Notes: generated by a model not told the origin, from the sequence alone. A stretch of DNA of 64,000 nucleotides from Sneathiella litorea (GCF_009882915.1 NZ_WTUW01000001.1:744357-808356), one strand, 5' to 3'; positions 25,521-34,753 are shown, counted from the stretch's first letter. Translations and numbers: made by a program.

Positions 25521-27704
25521 TCAGGAGCTTTCTATCATCTGCGCCGGCCTGCCGGCGATGGTTGCGGGAAGATAGCAGAAAACTGTGGTCCCGATGTTTT
25601 CCTGCGAGGTCAGCTCTACACGGCCGCCATGCAGCTCAACAAAGCTTTTCACCAGCGACAGGCCAAGTCCCGCGCCGGCATTCTGCTTGGTGGTATCGCC
25701 TTTGGTGAACCGCTCAAATATCTGCTCAATCTGGTCTTCACCGATACCCTTGCCGTTATCACTGACCTTCATGACATAGCCCTCCGGCGTTTTGCTGGCG
25801 CCGAGGACTATCTCTCCTTTAGCCGGGGTAAATTTGATGGCATTGCTGAACAGGTTAAAAATCACCTGCTTGATGCGCCGTTCATCCACCTCGACAATCC
25901 CAAGGTCCGGGTCGATTTCCGTCCTGATCTCAAGATGCCGCTTTTTGGCGCGCTCCTGAACCAGCGTAACGACACTCTGAAGCATTGCCGAAAGATCGAT
26001 AGGTGCTTTTTCCAGCTCCAGCTTGCCCGCCTGGATATTCGCCATATCGAGGATATCGTTGATTAACAATAGAAGATGATCGGAACTGTCCAGAATACCC
26101 CGGCCATACTCCACCTGTTTGTCATTAAGCGGACCGAAGAACTCCTTCACCAGAATCTCGGCAAATCCAATTATGGTGTTTAATGGAGTCCGCAACTCAT
26201 GGCTGACGCTAGCCACAAACTCGGTTTTCATCTTGTCAGTGGCTTCCAGGGCCTCATTGCGTTCCTGAAGCGCCCGCTGGGCTCTTAGTTCATGGGTAAC
26301 ATCAATGTAGGTGAAGAGCACATTCCCGTCCGGAAGGGGAACCCGGTTATAATCGATGATATTACCGCCCGGATGTTCAAGACGCCCACTGGCCGCGTCC
26401 CGGAGCGTAACATTGGCAATATATTTTTCCCTGAGTTCATCCGTCCATACAACGCCGGTTTTTTCAATATAAGGGTCAATTATCTGCGATATATGGATAT
26501 CTTCCTGCAAATCCTCGCTCCTAAAACCCCAAATCGCGCAATAAGCGGCATTATAGAGTTTCAGCCGGGCATCGGACCCGAACACCGCGACGCCTTCATA
26601 CAGATTATCAAGTGTCGCACGCTGGACTGCAATCTGGGTATTTCGCGCGCGCTCCAGCACGACCTTATCGGTCACATCTTCAGACATGAAAAGGAGGCCG
26701 CCAAAGGGATGCGGTGTGATGATATTGCGCAGGACTGTCTCGTCGGGAAGCTGCACCAGTTCCTCCCGCATTTCAATTACGGTCGTAAAGAGTGCCCGCC
26801 GCTTTTCCTTATACGACGCGAAGTCCGCCTGCTCAGGTAACCGACGCAGCTCCCTTTGTTTGTCCAGCACTTCACTGATGGTTGGCTTGCTGTAAAGAAA
26901 ATCGTCGCTGATCCGCCAAAGCTTGGCATAGGTTTGGTTAAAAAATTCAAGACGCTGGTCGGCGCCATAGATCGCGATGGCGCTGGCCATATTCTCGAGC
27001 ACATCCGCATGGCCGTCAATATGCCGTTTAAGCTCTGCGGAGAGGTTCGCTTCACCGGTGGTATCAAGGGCGAATCCCGCAAGCTGGTTTTCATATTCCA
27101 ACGGGGATTCGACGATTTTGAAGCTAACCCGGTCACCATCAACAATATAACGCCGGGTCTCGCTCTGGGTCATGCCGGTTACCCGTGCTTTCGTCGCCAG
27201 CTTTCGCGCCTGGTCCGGGTCGCGGCTGGGGGCCAGTTCCGGCACCGATGGTTCCGCATCGTCAATTCCGACAATTTCGGAATACTTCCTGTTTCGCCAG
27301 ATTATCCGGGAATTCTGATCCCGACGCCAAATCGGGATAGGGGCAGCGTTCAATAGCTCGATAAAGTCGTCCCGCTCCTCCCGCGCCGTCGCCAGAGAGG
27401 ATTTCAGCGAGATAATGTCTGATTGTGAACGTTGCTGATCCGCTTTCAGGGCGTCGATGGTTTCTTCAGAAGTTTGCAGTTTTTCATTATCCCGATCAAT
27501 CTGAGCGAGGAGGGAAAGCGCTTTCTTGCGCATAACGAAAAACGCCATCAGCAAGCCAATTACGGCAAGCGACAGCACCCAGACAAGTACCAGCTGTGTT
27601 GAGGTAAATTCTTCTGTCATCCTTGTCGGCTCAACGCTTCTGCCTATCCACCCCACCATGATGGTGCTGTTGTTCATGGTGCCACCGTCAAAGCCCGGCA
27701 GCAT
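25521..27704 (-). CDS. Multi-PAS sensor histidine kinase (DivL-like by position)
   Basis: 727 aa. One N-terminal membrane segment (LVLVWVLSLAVIGLLMAFFV) is followed by a short coiled coil. Two or three PAS-type folds come next (PIPIWRRDQNSRIIWRN; AIAIYGADQRLEFFN; GVAVFGSDARLKLYN). HisKA carries SVSHELRTPLN and the HATPase domain shows NLFSNAIKF, DNGKGI and GAGLGLSLVKS. The true start may be the ATG at 27620. Its place before tsaE-amgK-murU-addB is, from memory, that of DivL in several alphaproteobacteria. Caulobacter DivL has Tyr at the phosphoacceptor position, whereas this protein keeps His, so it may be an active kinase. Confidence 0.85.
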   Translation of the reverse strand: MLPGFDGGTMNNSTIMVGWIGRSVEPTRMTEEFTSTQLVLVWVLSLAVIGLLMAFFVMRKKALSLLAQIDRDNEKLQTSEETIDALKADQQRSQSDIISLKSSLATAREERDDFIELLNAAPIPIWRRDQNSRIIWRNRKYSEIVGIDDAEPSVPELAPSRDPDQARKLATKARVTGMTQSETRRYIVDGDRVSFKIVESPLEYENQLAGFALDTTGEANLSAELKRHIDGHADVLENMASAIAIYGADQRLEFFNQTYAKLWRISDDFLYSKPTISEVLDKQRELRRLPEQADFASYKEKRRALFTTVIEMREELVQLPDETVLRNIITPHPFGGLLFMSEDVTDKVVLERARNTQIAVQRATLDNLYEGVAVFGSDARLKLYNAAYCAIWGFRSEDLQEDIHISQIIDPYIEKTGVVWTDELREKYIANVTLRDAASGRLEHPGGNIIDYNRVPLPDGNVLFTYIDVTHELRAQRALQERNEALEATDKMKTEFVASVSHELRTPLNTIIGFAEILVKEFFGPLNDKQVEYGRGILDSSDHLLLLINDILDMANIQAGKLELEKAPIDLSAMLQSVVTLVQERAKKRHLEIRTEIDPDLGIVEVDERRIKQVIFNLFSNAIKFTPAKGEIVLGASKTPEGYVMKVSDNGKGIGEDQIEQIFERFTKGDTTKQNAGAGLGLSLVKSFVELHGGRVELTSQENIGTTVFCYLPATIAGRPAQMIESS

Positions 27705-27717
27705 CTATTAAGAGAAT

Positions 27718-27757
27718 AGAAAAAAAATGGCCGGAGGGATAGCCCCGCCGACCATTT
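27718..27757 (-). terminator. Intrinsic terminator of ahcY
   Basis: On the minus strand a long hairpin (arms AAATGG and CCATTT, with GC-rich interior pairs) is followed by eight Ts. It lies 35 bases past the ahcY stop and before the histidine kinase start, so it separates the two transcripts. Confidence 0.85.
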
Positions 27758-27791
27758 ATCCTAAATTGTCAGGGCATCACCCCAACCACAA

Positions 27792-29087
27792 TTAGTAGCG
27801 ATAGTGATCCGGCTTGAACGGCCCGGCTTGAGGCACGCTGATATAGTCTGCCTGTTCCGTCGTCAGTTCCGTAAGCTGTACACCCAGTTTGTCCAGATGC
27901 AACCGCGCAACCTTCTCATCCAGATGTTTGGGCAGCACATAGACTTCATTCTTGTAGTTGTCGTGACGTTCCCAAAGCTCGATCTGCGCCAGCACCTGGT
28001 TGGTGAAGGACGCGCTCATTACGAAGCTGGGGTGACCCGTCGCACAACCAAGATTAACCAGACGACCTTCGGCCAGAACGATCAGGCGCTTGCCATCAGG
28101 AAACTCAACCTCGTCCACCTGTGGCTTGACATTGTGCCAGGCGTAATTGCGAAGCGCATTGATCTGGATTTCAGAATCGAAATGACCAATGTTGCAGACA
28201 ATGGCCCGATCTTTCATGTCCCGCATGTGATCGAGCGTGATGACGTCGATATTGCCGGTCGTTGTCACAAAGATATCGCCATATTTTGCGGCTTCATCCA
28301 GCGTAACGACCTCATAGCCTTCCATTGCGGCCTGCAATGCGCAGATCGGATCGATTTCAGTGACCATGACCCGGGCACCCTGGCTCCGCAGTGAGGCGGA
28401 AGATCCCTTGCCAACATCGCCGTAGCCACAGACCACGGCAACCTTGCCCGCAATCATCACATCGGTTGCGCGTTTGATCCCGTCAACCAGGCTTTCGCGA
28501 CAGCCATAGAGATTGTCGAATTTCGACTTGGTGACCGAATCGTTGACATTAATCGCCGGAACTTTCAACGTGCCGGCCTTGGCCATTTCATAGAGGCGAT
28601 GCACGCCGGTCGTTGTCTCTTCGGACAGGCCCAATACATCTTTCATCAGTTCCGGGTAGTCATCATGCATCACCTGTGTAAGATCGCCCCCATCATCGAG
28701 AATGAGGTTCGGGCGCCAGCCGTCAGGACCTTCGATCGTCTGGACGATGCACCAGTGTGCTTCTTCTTCCGTTTCGCCCTTCCAGGCGAAAACCGGAATG
28801 CCCGCTGCCGCCATGGCGGCGGCGGCCTGGTCCTGAGTGGAGAAAATATTGCATGACGACCAGCGCACCTCGGCACCAAGTGCCGTCAGGGTTTCAATCA
28901 GAACGGCGGTCTGAATGGTCATATGCAGGCAACCGGCAATACGCGCACCTTTCAGCGGCTTCTTTTCGCCGAATTCCTCGCGGAGCGCCATCAGCCCCGG
29001 CATTTCAGTTTCCGCAATCTTGACTTCCTTGCGTCCCCAGTCGGCCAGCGACATATCCGCGACCTTGAAATCTTCAAATTTCGTCAT
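27792..29087 (-). CDS. ahcY: Adenosylhomocysteinase
   Basis: 431 aa. It hydrolyses S-adenosylhomocysteine to adenosine and homocysteine with a bound NAD, relieving inhibition of methyltransferases. Visible motifs are [16 protein letters not shown], the [14 protein letters not shown] segment, [13 protein letters not shown], the NAD motif [12 protein letters not shown] and the C-terminal [14 protein letters not shown] with PFKPDHYRY. The length is slightly below the 465 or so of many bacterial forms, as the insert found in some is short here. A 72-nt candidate RNA structure and AT-rich inverted repeats lie upstream. A terminator closes the gene, so it is probably monocistronic. Confidence 0.97.
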   Translation of the reverse strand: MTKFEDFKVADMSLADWGRKEVKIAETEMPGLMALREEFGEKKPLKGARIAGCLHMTIQTAVLIETLTALGAEVRWSSCNIFSTQDQAAAAMAAAGIPVFAWKGETEEEAHWCIVQTIEGPDGWRPNLILDDGGDLTQVMHDDYPELMKDVLGLSEETTTGVHRLYEMAKAGTLKVPAINVNDSVTKSKFDNLYGCRESLVDGIKRATDVMIAGKVAVVCGYGDVGKGSSASLRSQGARVMVTEIDPICALQAAMEGYEVVTLDEAAKYGDIFVTTTGNIDVITLDHMRDMKDRAIVCNIGHFDSEIQINALRNYAWHNVKPQVDEVEFPDGKRLIVLAEGRLVNLGCATGHPSFVMSASFTNQVLAQIELWERHDNYKNEVYVLPKHLDEKVARLHLDKLGVQLTELTTEQADYISVPQAGPFKPDHYRY

Positions 29088-29115
29088 TTTCTGCTCTTTC
29101 GCGTCAAATTCTAAT

Positions 29116-29187
29116 TAAAACGGAACGCCCTCGGACATGCGGGGCCGACCATAGCTGCTGTCTGTATAGCAACCTCGGTCCGTTTTA
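29116..29187 (-). ncRNA. Candidate structured 5' leader of ahcY
   Basis: Read on the minus strand, TAAAACGGA (29187-29179) pairs perfectly with TCCGTTTTA (29124-29116), a 9-bp closing stem around 54 bases. Inside, GACC/GGTC, TGCT/AGCA and GCCC/GGGC can form two further arms, giving a possible three-way junction. The motif CCGAGG occurs twice. The element ends 28 bases before the ahcY ATG. I compared it by eye with the SAH riboswitch and do not see its conserved core, so it is reported only as an unidentified candidate. A chance hairpin is possible. Confidence 0.4.
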
Positions 29188-29196
29188 TCAATATCC

Positions 29197-29227
29197 ATAT
29201 AAAGAAATATTTATATCGTTATAACGA
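29197..29227. promoter_or_regulatory. Inverted repeats in ahcY upstream region
   Basis: ATATAAA at 29197-29203 pairs with TTTATAT at 29210-29216. A 12-bp perfect palindrome TCGTTATAACGA follows at 29216-29227. They sit upstream of the candidate leader, where promoter and operator would be expected. No regulator is assigned. Confidence 0.4.
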
Positions 29228-29244
29228 CAAATTCTGTCTGTCTT

Positions 29245-29508
29245 TCACTCTTCCCCGAACTTGTCGACGACCAACTCGGTGAGGGCGTCGAGAGCGGCGG
29301 CGGAGTCGGGCCCTGTGACTTCAACGGAAATGGTCGTGCCATTTGCCGCGGCAAGCATCATCAGGCCCATGATCGAGCTGCCGGAGACCTGATTCTCCCC
29401 CTTTATCACCTGAATATCGGCATCGAATTTTTCCGTGCATTTGACGAATTTGGCGGCGGCACGAGCATGCAGACCACGGGTATTGCCGATAACCAAATCG
29501 CGTTTCAT
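29245..29508 (-). CDS. ptsH: HPr phosphocarrier protein
   Basis: 87 aa. The phosphorylated His14 lies in GLHARAAAKF. The regulatory serine site is Ser45 in SGSSIMGLMMLA, the target of HPr kinase, whose gene is four genes away. AGGAGG lies nine bases before the ATG. It belongs to the leftward block hprK-rapZ-EIIA-HPr with no sugar-specific permease nearby, so it probably acts in a regulatory phosphorelay rather than sugar import. ptsP (enzyme I) is not in the window. Confidence 0.94.
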   Translation of the reverse strand: MKRDLVIGNTRGLHARAAAKFVKCTEKFDADIQVIKGENQVSGSSIMGLMMLAAANGTTISVEVTGPDSAAALDALTELVVDKFGEE

Positions 29509-29550
29509 AGCTCTGTGCCTCCTGCTGGATAGGTTCTCGGCACAGACATG

Positions 29551-29955
29551 TCAGGATTTATCGGCCAACAGATGTGAGGCAACATTGATATATTTGCGGC
29601 CCGATTCCTGCGCCGCGGCGACGGCATTGGCCATATTATCCTCTCCGCGCATACTCGCCAGCTTGATCAGCATCGGCAGATTGATACCGGCGATCACCTC
29701 GACATTGGCCTTTTCCATCACGGATATGGCAAGGTTGGAGGGGGTGCCGCCGAACATATCGGTGAGAATAATCACTCCGGCGCCGCTTTCCACCTCGTCC
29801 ACGGCTGCCAGAATATCCTGACGCCGCTGCTCCATATCATCATCGGGGCCAATGGATATGGCGCGCACCTGGGTTTGCGGACCCACCACATGTTCCGTCG
29901 CGTTGACGAATTCCTCCGCCAGCCGACCGTGGGTCACCAAAACCATTCCGATCAT
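29551..29955 (-). CDS. PTS mannose-type EIIA domain protein
   Basis: 134 aa, a lone EIIA-Man fold. The phosphorylated residue is His9 in VLVTHGRLAEEF. GVIILTDMFGGTPSNLA and AGINLPMLIKLA are also diagnostic. It accepts phosphate from HPr. No EIIB or EIIC is present. In other alphaproteobacteria this stand-alone protein is part of the HPrK/ChvGI-linked control circuit. GAGG precedes the ATG. It is 42 bases upstream of ptsH. Confidence 0.93.
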   Translation of the reverse strand: MIGMVLVTHGRLAEEFVNATEHVVGPQTQVRAISIGPDDDMEQRRQDILAAVDEVESGAGVIILTDMFGGTPSNLAISVMEKANVEVIAGINLPMLIKLASMRGEDNMANAVAAAQESGRKYINVASHLLADKS

Positions 29956-29992
29956 ATTGCCCTCATTCCTTATTGAAACGGCATCTGTTGCC

Positions 29993-30895
29993 TTATTTCG
30001 TTGTCAAACTGGTCTCTACCAAATCGCGATGCACCAAGTTAGCAAAATATCCGGATTTTACCACCAGATCATGAATCTTTTCCGTCACGCACACAGACCG
30101 GTGGCGTCCCCCGGTACAGCCGAAGGCAATGGTAAGGTAGGATTTCCCTTCTTCCACATAGCGGGGCAACAAAAGAAGTAGGAGTTTCTCCACCTGTGCC
30201 ATGAAATCATTAAATGCCGGATCACCCGCAATGAAGGCCGCAACGTCAGGATCCTGACCGGTCATCGGCCGAAGCCTGCTGTCATAGAAGGGGTTCTGCA
30301 GGAAGCGGACATCGAACATCAAATCGGCTTCGCGCGGAATCCCGTTAACATAGGAAAAGGACATCACCGTTACTGAAAGGCGGGAGGCGCGCTGCAAACT
30401 GTAATGCCCGGTCAGAATGCGCCGCAGCTCAGGCTGGGAGAGGTTGGTACTGTCAATGCGCAGGTCCGCCGCATTCTTCAGGCCGGCCAGCCGTTGTTTT
30501 TCTAACCGAATTCCGTCTCCCACGGGCCGGTCAGTAGCCAGGGGGTGGCGGCGGCGCGTTTCCGTAAAACGCCGCTGCAAAACGGCCTCGTCACAATCCA
30601 TGAATAAAAGGCGCACGGGATCACAACCGTTGGCACGCAGCTCCTTAATCACGCCGAGCACCTGCTCGATAGAAAAGCCCCGTGTTCTCAGGTCAATTCC
30701 GATCGCGAGATTGGCACCACCACCCTCACCCGCCTCCTCAACCATCGACATCAGAAGAGACAGCGGGATATTGTCCGCAACCTCCCAGCCCATGTCTTCA
30801 AACTGGCGAAGCGCTGTGCTTTTACCCGCCCCTGATAGGCCGGAAACAATAACCACCTGATTTGGAGTTAATTGCGCGGGGTCCATGTCACTCAT
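29993..30895 (-). CDS. rapZ: RapZ-like RNase adapter / nucleotide-binding protein
   Basis: 300 aa. Walker A is VSGLSGAGKSTAL near residue 20; LFMDCDEAVLQRRFTETRRRHPL, DVRFLQNPFY and FGCTGGRHRSV are the RapZ hallmarks. In E. coli RapZ delivers the GlmZ RNA to RNase E and so controls GlmS. In alphaproteobacteria the RNA partner is not settled, and the clustering with PTS genes is the main hint. Its start overlaps the hprK stop by eight bases. Confidence 0.92.
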   Translation of the reverse strand: MSDMDPAQLTPNQVVIVSGLSGAGKSTALRQFEDMGWEVADNIPLSLLMSMVEEAGEGGGANLAIGIDLRTRGFSIEQVLGVIKELRANGCDPVRLLFMDCDEAVLQRRFTETRRRHPLATDRPVGDGIRLEKQRLAGLKNAADLRIDSTNLSQPELRRILTGHYSLQRASRLSVTVMSFSYVNGIPREADLMFDVRFLQNPFYDSRLRPMTGQDPDVAAFIAGDPAFNDFMAQVEKLLLLLLPRYVEEGKSYLTIAFGCTGGRHRSVCVTEKIHDLVVKSGYFANLVHRDLVETSLTTK

Positions 30896-31319
30896 AACCT
30901 GTCAGCAAAGGGTTTTGACGAAGCGCAAGACGGACAATCGCTGCCGCGGACGCCATAAAAGGATCAAGCGCGCGGCACGGTATCTCCACCCCGTCAAAAA
31001 CGGCAAATCCAGCAACCGGTACCCGATCAATCTGGCTATAGGGCATCAGATCGAAGACAAGCGCAAGAGGAATGTCATGTACAGCGGGAAGGGGCATCAG
31101 TCCAAGGCCGCGCACTTCGATCTTGCCCACGATTTCCGCGGGCGGGCTGAGATAGGCCAGGCCCTCGCGCACGTGAATTTCGGTATAATCGTCTGAAACA
31201 AGCCTGGCTCCGCCATCCACAAGACGAAGTGACAAGTCTGATTTACCAGCCCCCGAAGGTCCGCGCAACAAGACGCCCCTGCCCTCTATTTCAACAGAAC
31301 TTGCGTGACAGTTAATCAT
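30888..31319 (-). CDS. hprK: HPr kinase/phosphorylase, short alphaproteobacterial form
   Basis: 143 aa, only the C-terminal catalytic half of the Gram-positive enzyme (about 310 aa). P-loop: LLRGPSGAGKSDLSLRL. The dual-function segment is reduced, with VEIPCRALDPFMASAAAIV at the end. It phosphorylates HPr on Ser45 and may reverse this. The lack of an N-terminal domain is normal in this class. It lies between chvG (24 bases away) and rapZ (overlapping), which suggests one transcript from chvI through the PTS genes. Confidence 0.93.
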   Translation of the reverse strand: MINCHASSVEIEGRGVLLRGPSGAGKSDLSLRLVDGGARLVSDDYTEIHVREGLAYLSPPAEIVGKIEVRGLGLMPLPAVHDIPLALVFDLMPYSQIDRVPVAGFAVFDGVEIPCRALDPFMASAAAIVRLALRQNPLLTGYE

Positions 31320-31343
31320 GGCCCCGACCCTAGCCAGAACGTC

Positions 31344-33014
31344 CTATTTTGGCAACTGTATTAGGAAGGTCGCGCCCTTTATCTCACCAGAATCATCCAG
31401 GCGGTTGCGGGCGGTGATCTTGCCGCCATGGGCTTCCACGATCAATCGGGAGATGCTGAGACCAAGCCCCGAATGGCGACCGAAGCCTTCAGCTTTCGGA
31501 CGCTCTGTATAGAAACGGCTGAATATGGCATCCAGCTTGTTTTCGGGAATGCCCGGCCCCTCATCTTCGATGCTGATTTCAACCGTATCATCGTTGTTCC
31601 TGAGGCGAATCAGCACCTGACCATTTTCCGGAGAGAAGGAGATGGCATTATCGATCAGGTTCCGCAGAACCTGCCCCAACCTTCCGGGCAGACCCGTAAT
31701 TTTTACCGCTTTATCAGGCCGTTTGAAATCAAAGGATATCGGGGTGAACATCTGCGTCGTCCGGTAGCTGTCAAGGACGCCCTCGACCAGCTTGATCAGG
31801 TCGACCGGTTCGCCCTCCGCACGGGAAAGCTCGGCATCCAGGCGGCTGGCCGCAGAGATATCGGTGATCAGCCGGTCCAGCCTGTTCACGTCGCTGACGA
31901 TCACTGCCCGGAGTTTTTCGCGTATTTCCTCATCTTTCACCCGCTCAAAAGCCTGCACAGCCGTTCCAAGCGAGGTGAGAGGGTTTTTCAGTTCATGCGA
32001 TACATCCGCTGCAAAGGCCTCAATGGCGTCGAGTCTGTCATAAAGCGCCGATGTCATGGCCCGAAATGAGGTGGAAAGGTCGCCGATTTCATCCTTTCGG
32101 TCTGAAAAGTCGGGGATTACCATCCGTCGGCCAATACCCCGGCGCACCTTGTCTGCGGCTTCCGCCAGCACATGAATGGGTGACGCAATGGTTCGTGCGA
32201 GAAACAGCGAGAGGAGCAGGGTAATGACAAGAGTGACTGCAAAAACGATGAGGGTCGTTACCTGCGCCGAACGAACGGCTTCATCAATGCTATTTCCGTT
32301 TTCCGTGAGCAGGAGCCCCCCGAGAATATGCTTGAACCCCTGTACCGGCACCGAAACGGACAGGACAAGCTCCCCCTTGTATGTTTGGCGGGTCATCCGG
32401 GCATTATCGCCATTTATGGCTGTCCCTATTTCCTGGAAATCCGCCGCACTCGGGATCGGGTTCGTCGGGAAGAGAGGATAATCATTTTTCGTCGGGAACA
32501 ACTTTTCCCAGCCATCATAGAGTTCCTCAAAAAAGAGCCGTACGGGGCTTTTGACTTCCGGTGGCGGAAGCTGCTCGGATACGATGTTACGGCCTGCCGA
32601 GATCAGGCGGCGACTATCAGCGATCAGGACCCCTTCCCGATCAAATAGTAGCGCCGGTGTGTTGGTGATAATGGAAAGCCGCCGCAGAACCCGTTTTATG
32701 GGCAGGGAATCAAGGGTCAAGTACTGCACCTGCCCGTCGAGGGAAACTTCCTGCAAAGCCGCTTCACCCAAGGCGCCAGCAATCATCCGGCCGTTGGTCG
32801 TCAAGGCCTGGAACCGCGCCTCGATCAGGCCGTCACGGAACTGATCAAGGTACAGAATACCGCCTGCCAGAAAAACAACGGAGAAAAGATTGATCGCCAT
32901 GATCCGGCGACCAAGAGAGGAAAAGGGGCCACGCCTTACCTTTTTCTCCGGATTCTCCGATTTTTTCTCGTCAGAAGCTGAGTCTCCTAAATGGAGCTTG
33001 GGATCCACGTTCAT
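31344..33014 (-). CDS. chvG: Stimulus-sensing histidine kinase ChvG
   Basis: 556 aa. A cytoplasmic N-tail with PFSSLGRRIMAINLFS leads into membrane segment 1. A periplasmic sensor of about 200 residues and membrane segment 2 (VTTLIVFAVTLVITLLLSLF) follow. HAMP is next, then HisKA with DVSHELKNPLTSLG and HATPase with NLIDNAISF, DEGPGIPENKLD and GLGLSIS. ChvG, with ChvI, responds to acidity and envelope stress and controls polysaccharide and central carbon genes in rhizobia. Gene order chvI-chvG-hprK-rapZ is the alphaproteobacterial pattern. Confidence 0.93.
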   Translation of the reverse strand: MNVDPKLHLGDSASDEKKSENPEKKVRRGPFSSLGRRIMAINLFSVVFLAGGILYLDQFRDGLIEARFQALTTNGRMIAGALGEAALQEVSLDGQVQYLTLDSLPIKRVLRRLSIITNTPALLFDREGVLIADSRRLISAGRNIVSEQLPPPEVKSPVRLFFEELYDGWEKLFPTKNDYPLFPTNPIPSAADFQEIGTAINGDNARMTRQTYKGELVLSVSVPVQGFKHILGGLLLTENGNSIDEAVRSAQVTTLIVFAVTLVITLLLSLFLARTIASPIHVLAEAADKVRRGIGRRMVIPDFSDRKDEIGDLSTSFRAMTSALYDRLDAIEAFAADVSHELKNPLTSLGTAVQAFERVKDEEIREKLRAVIVSDVNRLDRLITDISAASRLDAELSRAEGEPVDLIKLVEGVLDSYRTTQMFTPISFDFKRPDKAVKITGLPGRLGQVLRNLIDNAISFSPENGQVLIRLRNNDDTVEISIEDEGPGIPENKLDAIFSRFYTERPKAEGFGRHSGLGLSISRLIVEAHGGKITARNRLDDSGEIKGATFLIQLPK

Positions 33015-33035
33015 TCAGTCTGCACCGCTTCGGTA

Positions 33036-33734
33036 CTATTTTTCCTTGAACCGATATCCAACGCCATACAATGTCTCAATGGCGGAAAAGTCGGGGTCCG
33101 TTGCCTTGATCTTCTTGCGCAGCCGTTTGATATGGCTGTCAATCGTGCGATCATCCACATAAATATTATCATCATAGGCCGCGTCCATAAGCTGATCCCG
33201 GCTTTTAACATGGCCCGGGCGCAACGCCAGCGCATGAAGCAGCATGAATTCGGTCACTGTCAGGGTCACTTCCCGGCCATCCCAGAAACAGGTATGGCGG
33301 ATGCTGTCAAGCTTCAGCTTGCCCCGCAGCATGATATCTTCCTCACCTTCGTTTTCGGTTTCCTTGGATGCGCCATGCCGCCGGAGAACCGTGCGGATGC
33401 GCTCCACCAGCAAGCGCTGCGAAAAGGGTTTGCGAATATAGTCGTCCGCTCCCATCTTGAGGCCGAGGAACTCGTCAATCTCGTCATCCTTGGAGGTCAG
33501 GAATATCACCGGCAGGCTGCTAGTTCTGCGCAGACGGTTCAAAAGCTCCATCCCGTCCATGCGCGGCATCTTGATATCGAGCACAGCAAGATCCGGCGGG
33601 TTGTCAGCAAAGGCTTTCAAGGCCTCCTCCCCATCCGAATATTTAGCCACCTCAAATCCTTCGCTTTCCAGAAGAATTGAAACGGTGGTCAGGATATTTT
33701 GGTCGTCATCGACCAAGGCTACTTTCGTGGCCAT
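33036..33734 (-). CDS. chvI: Two-component response regulator ChvI (OmpR family)
   Basis: 232 aa from the ATG at 33734 ([12 protein letters not shown]), which has GGGGA five bases upstream; a start at 33752 is the alternative. The receiver carries the acidic pocket VDDD, phospho-Asp in [12 protein letters not shown] and Lys in KPFSQRLL. The OmpR-type winged helix is typical ([34 protein letters not shown]). It is encoded 21 bases upstream of chvG. It is divergent from the HugZ-like gene across about 200 bases. Confidence 0.93.
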   Translation of the reverse strand: MATKVALVDDDQNILTTVSILLESEGFEVAKYSDGEEALKAFADNPPDLAVLDIKMPRMDGMELLNRLRRTSSLPVIFLTSKDDEIDEFLGLKMGADDYIRKPFSQRLLVERIRTVLRRHGASKETENEGEEDIMLRGKLKLDSIRHTCFWDGREVTLTVTEFMLLHALALRPGHVKSRDQLMDAAYDDNIYVDDRTIDSHIKRLRKKIKATDPDFSAIETLYGVGYRFKEK

Positions 33735-33936
33735 ATCAGTCCCCAGATTCATGTCATCACCTTATTGTATGATCTGTCGCATCTAATTGCCATCTACATT
33801 TAGTCAAATTAAGGCAACAGAATGTCCGAGGCGAATTTACCGGCCAAAAGGCACCGAAAACTGTCATAAACACGATAATAGCGCCAGAATTTACTTTTTC
33901 TTTTGCATTTTTGAGAAATTCTCGCAAAACAGACCG

Positions 33937-34659
33937 ATGACAGATTCATCCTCTCCTCGCACAAAGGCGGAAACGGTGCGCTGGCTTCTTCGGCGGGCCA
34001 CCACCGCCTCCCTCGCCACCAATATGTCGACCGATACATATCCCTACGCGTCCCTGGTCCTGATGGCGACCGATCCTGCAGGGCAACCGCTGCTCCTGCT
34101 CTCTGACCTCGCCGTGCACAGCCGTAATATTGCCAATAACGCGCATGTTTCCCTGCTCATTTCAGAGGAACCGGACAACCGCGACCCACTCACCTTGTCG
34201 CGTATATCGGTGGAAGGCGTCCTTGACCCGGTTGAGGAAAGTGTCTTGAAAGCGCGATATCTGCGCCGTTACCCATCGGCCAGAGATTTTGCGGAATTTG
34301 CGGATTTCCGTCTTTACCGGATGACCGTTGCCCGAGCACATCTGGTTGCCGGATTTGGCAAGATTCACTGGATTGGTCAGGATGAGTTTCTCACCAACCC
34401 GGGATTTCTGGCAAATGGCGATGCCGAGACGGATATCATCAAACATATGAATGAGGATCATGCTGGCGCCGTGCAGGAATTAATGACCGCATCCACAGGC
34501 GAAGGGACCGATGGATGGGAAATTTGCGGCATTGATATCGACGGAATTGACCTTAGGCGGGGCTGGCAATATGAACGGATTCTTTTTAGTTCACCCGTTA
34601 CCAGTCCCGATGACGTTCGATTGCGCGTGATCGAGCTTTTAAAAACCGCAAGAAATTAA
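33937..34659 (+). CDS. HugZ-like pyridoxamine phosphate oxidase-fold protein with DUF2470
   Basis: 240 aa from the ATG at 33937; the frame is open to 33787, but homology starts here (TKAETVRWLLRRATTASLAT). The N-terminal 150 residues form a split-barrel flavin or haem-binding fold. The C-terminal part has DIIKHMNEDHAGAVQELM, the DUF2470 signature. Related HugZ proteins degrade or bind haem. The usual C-terminal haem-ligand His was not located with certainty, so a general flavoprotein role remains possible. Its neighbours, ChvI and PckA, give no haem context. Confidence 0.78.
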   Translation: MTDSSSPRTKAETVRWLLRRATTASLATNMSTDTYPYASLVLMATDPAGQPLLLLSDLAVHSRNIANNAHVSLLISEEPDNRDPLTLSRISVEGVLDPVEESVLKARYLRRYPSARDFAEFADFRLYRMTVARAHLVAGFGKIHWIGQDEFLTNPGFLANGDAETDIIKHMNEDHAGAVQELMTASTGEGTDGWEICGIDIDGIDLRRGWQYERILFSSPVTSPDDVRLRVIELLKTARN

Positions 34660-34686
34660 TAGAAAATTCAACGGTTTTGTTCTAAG

Positions 34687-34723
34687 TGAAACAAATTCAA
34701 TGGAAAAATGAAACAGTCGCAAA
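34687..34723. promoter_or_regulatory. 22-nt-period direct repeat upstream of pckA
   Basis: TGAAACA occurs at 34687-34693 and 34709-34715, each followed four bases later by CAA (34698-34700 and 34720-34722). The period is exactly 22 bases, about two helical turns and twice the 11-bp half-site spacing of OmpR/PhoB-family sites. It lies 31-67 bases upstream of a candidate -35. ChvI, encoded 1 kb away, is a plausible but unproven binder. Confidence 0.45.
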
Positions 34724-34753
34724 TAATGAAGGGTTTTTATTTCGCTATTTTTA

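Noticed and set aside
29116-29187. SAH riboswitch identity for the ahcY leader
   Set aside because: The CCGAGG motif is shared, but the other conserved blocks and pseudoknot partner were not found by eye, so only an unnamed structure is claimed.
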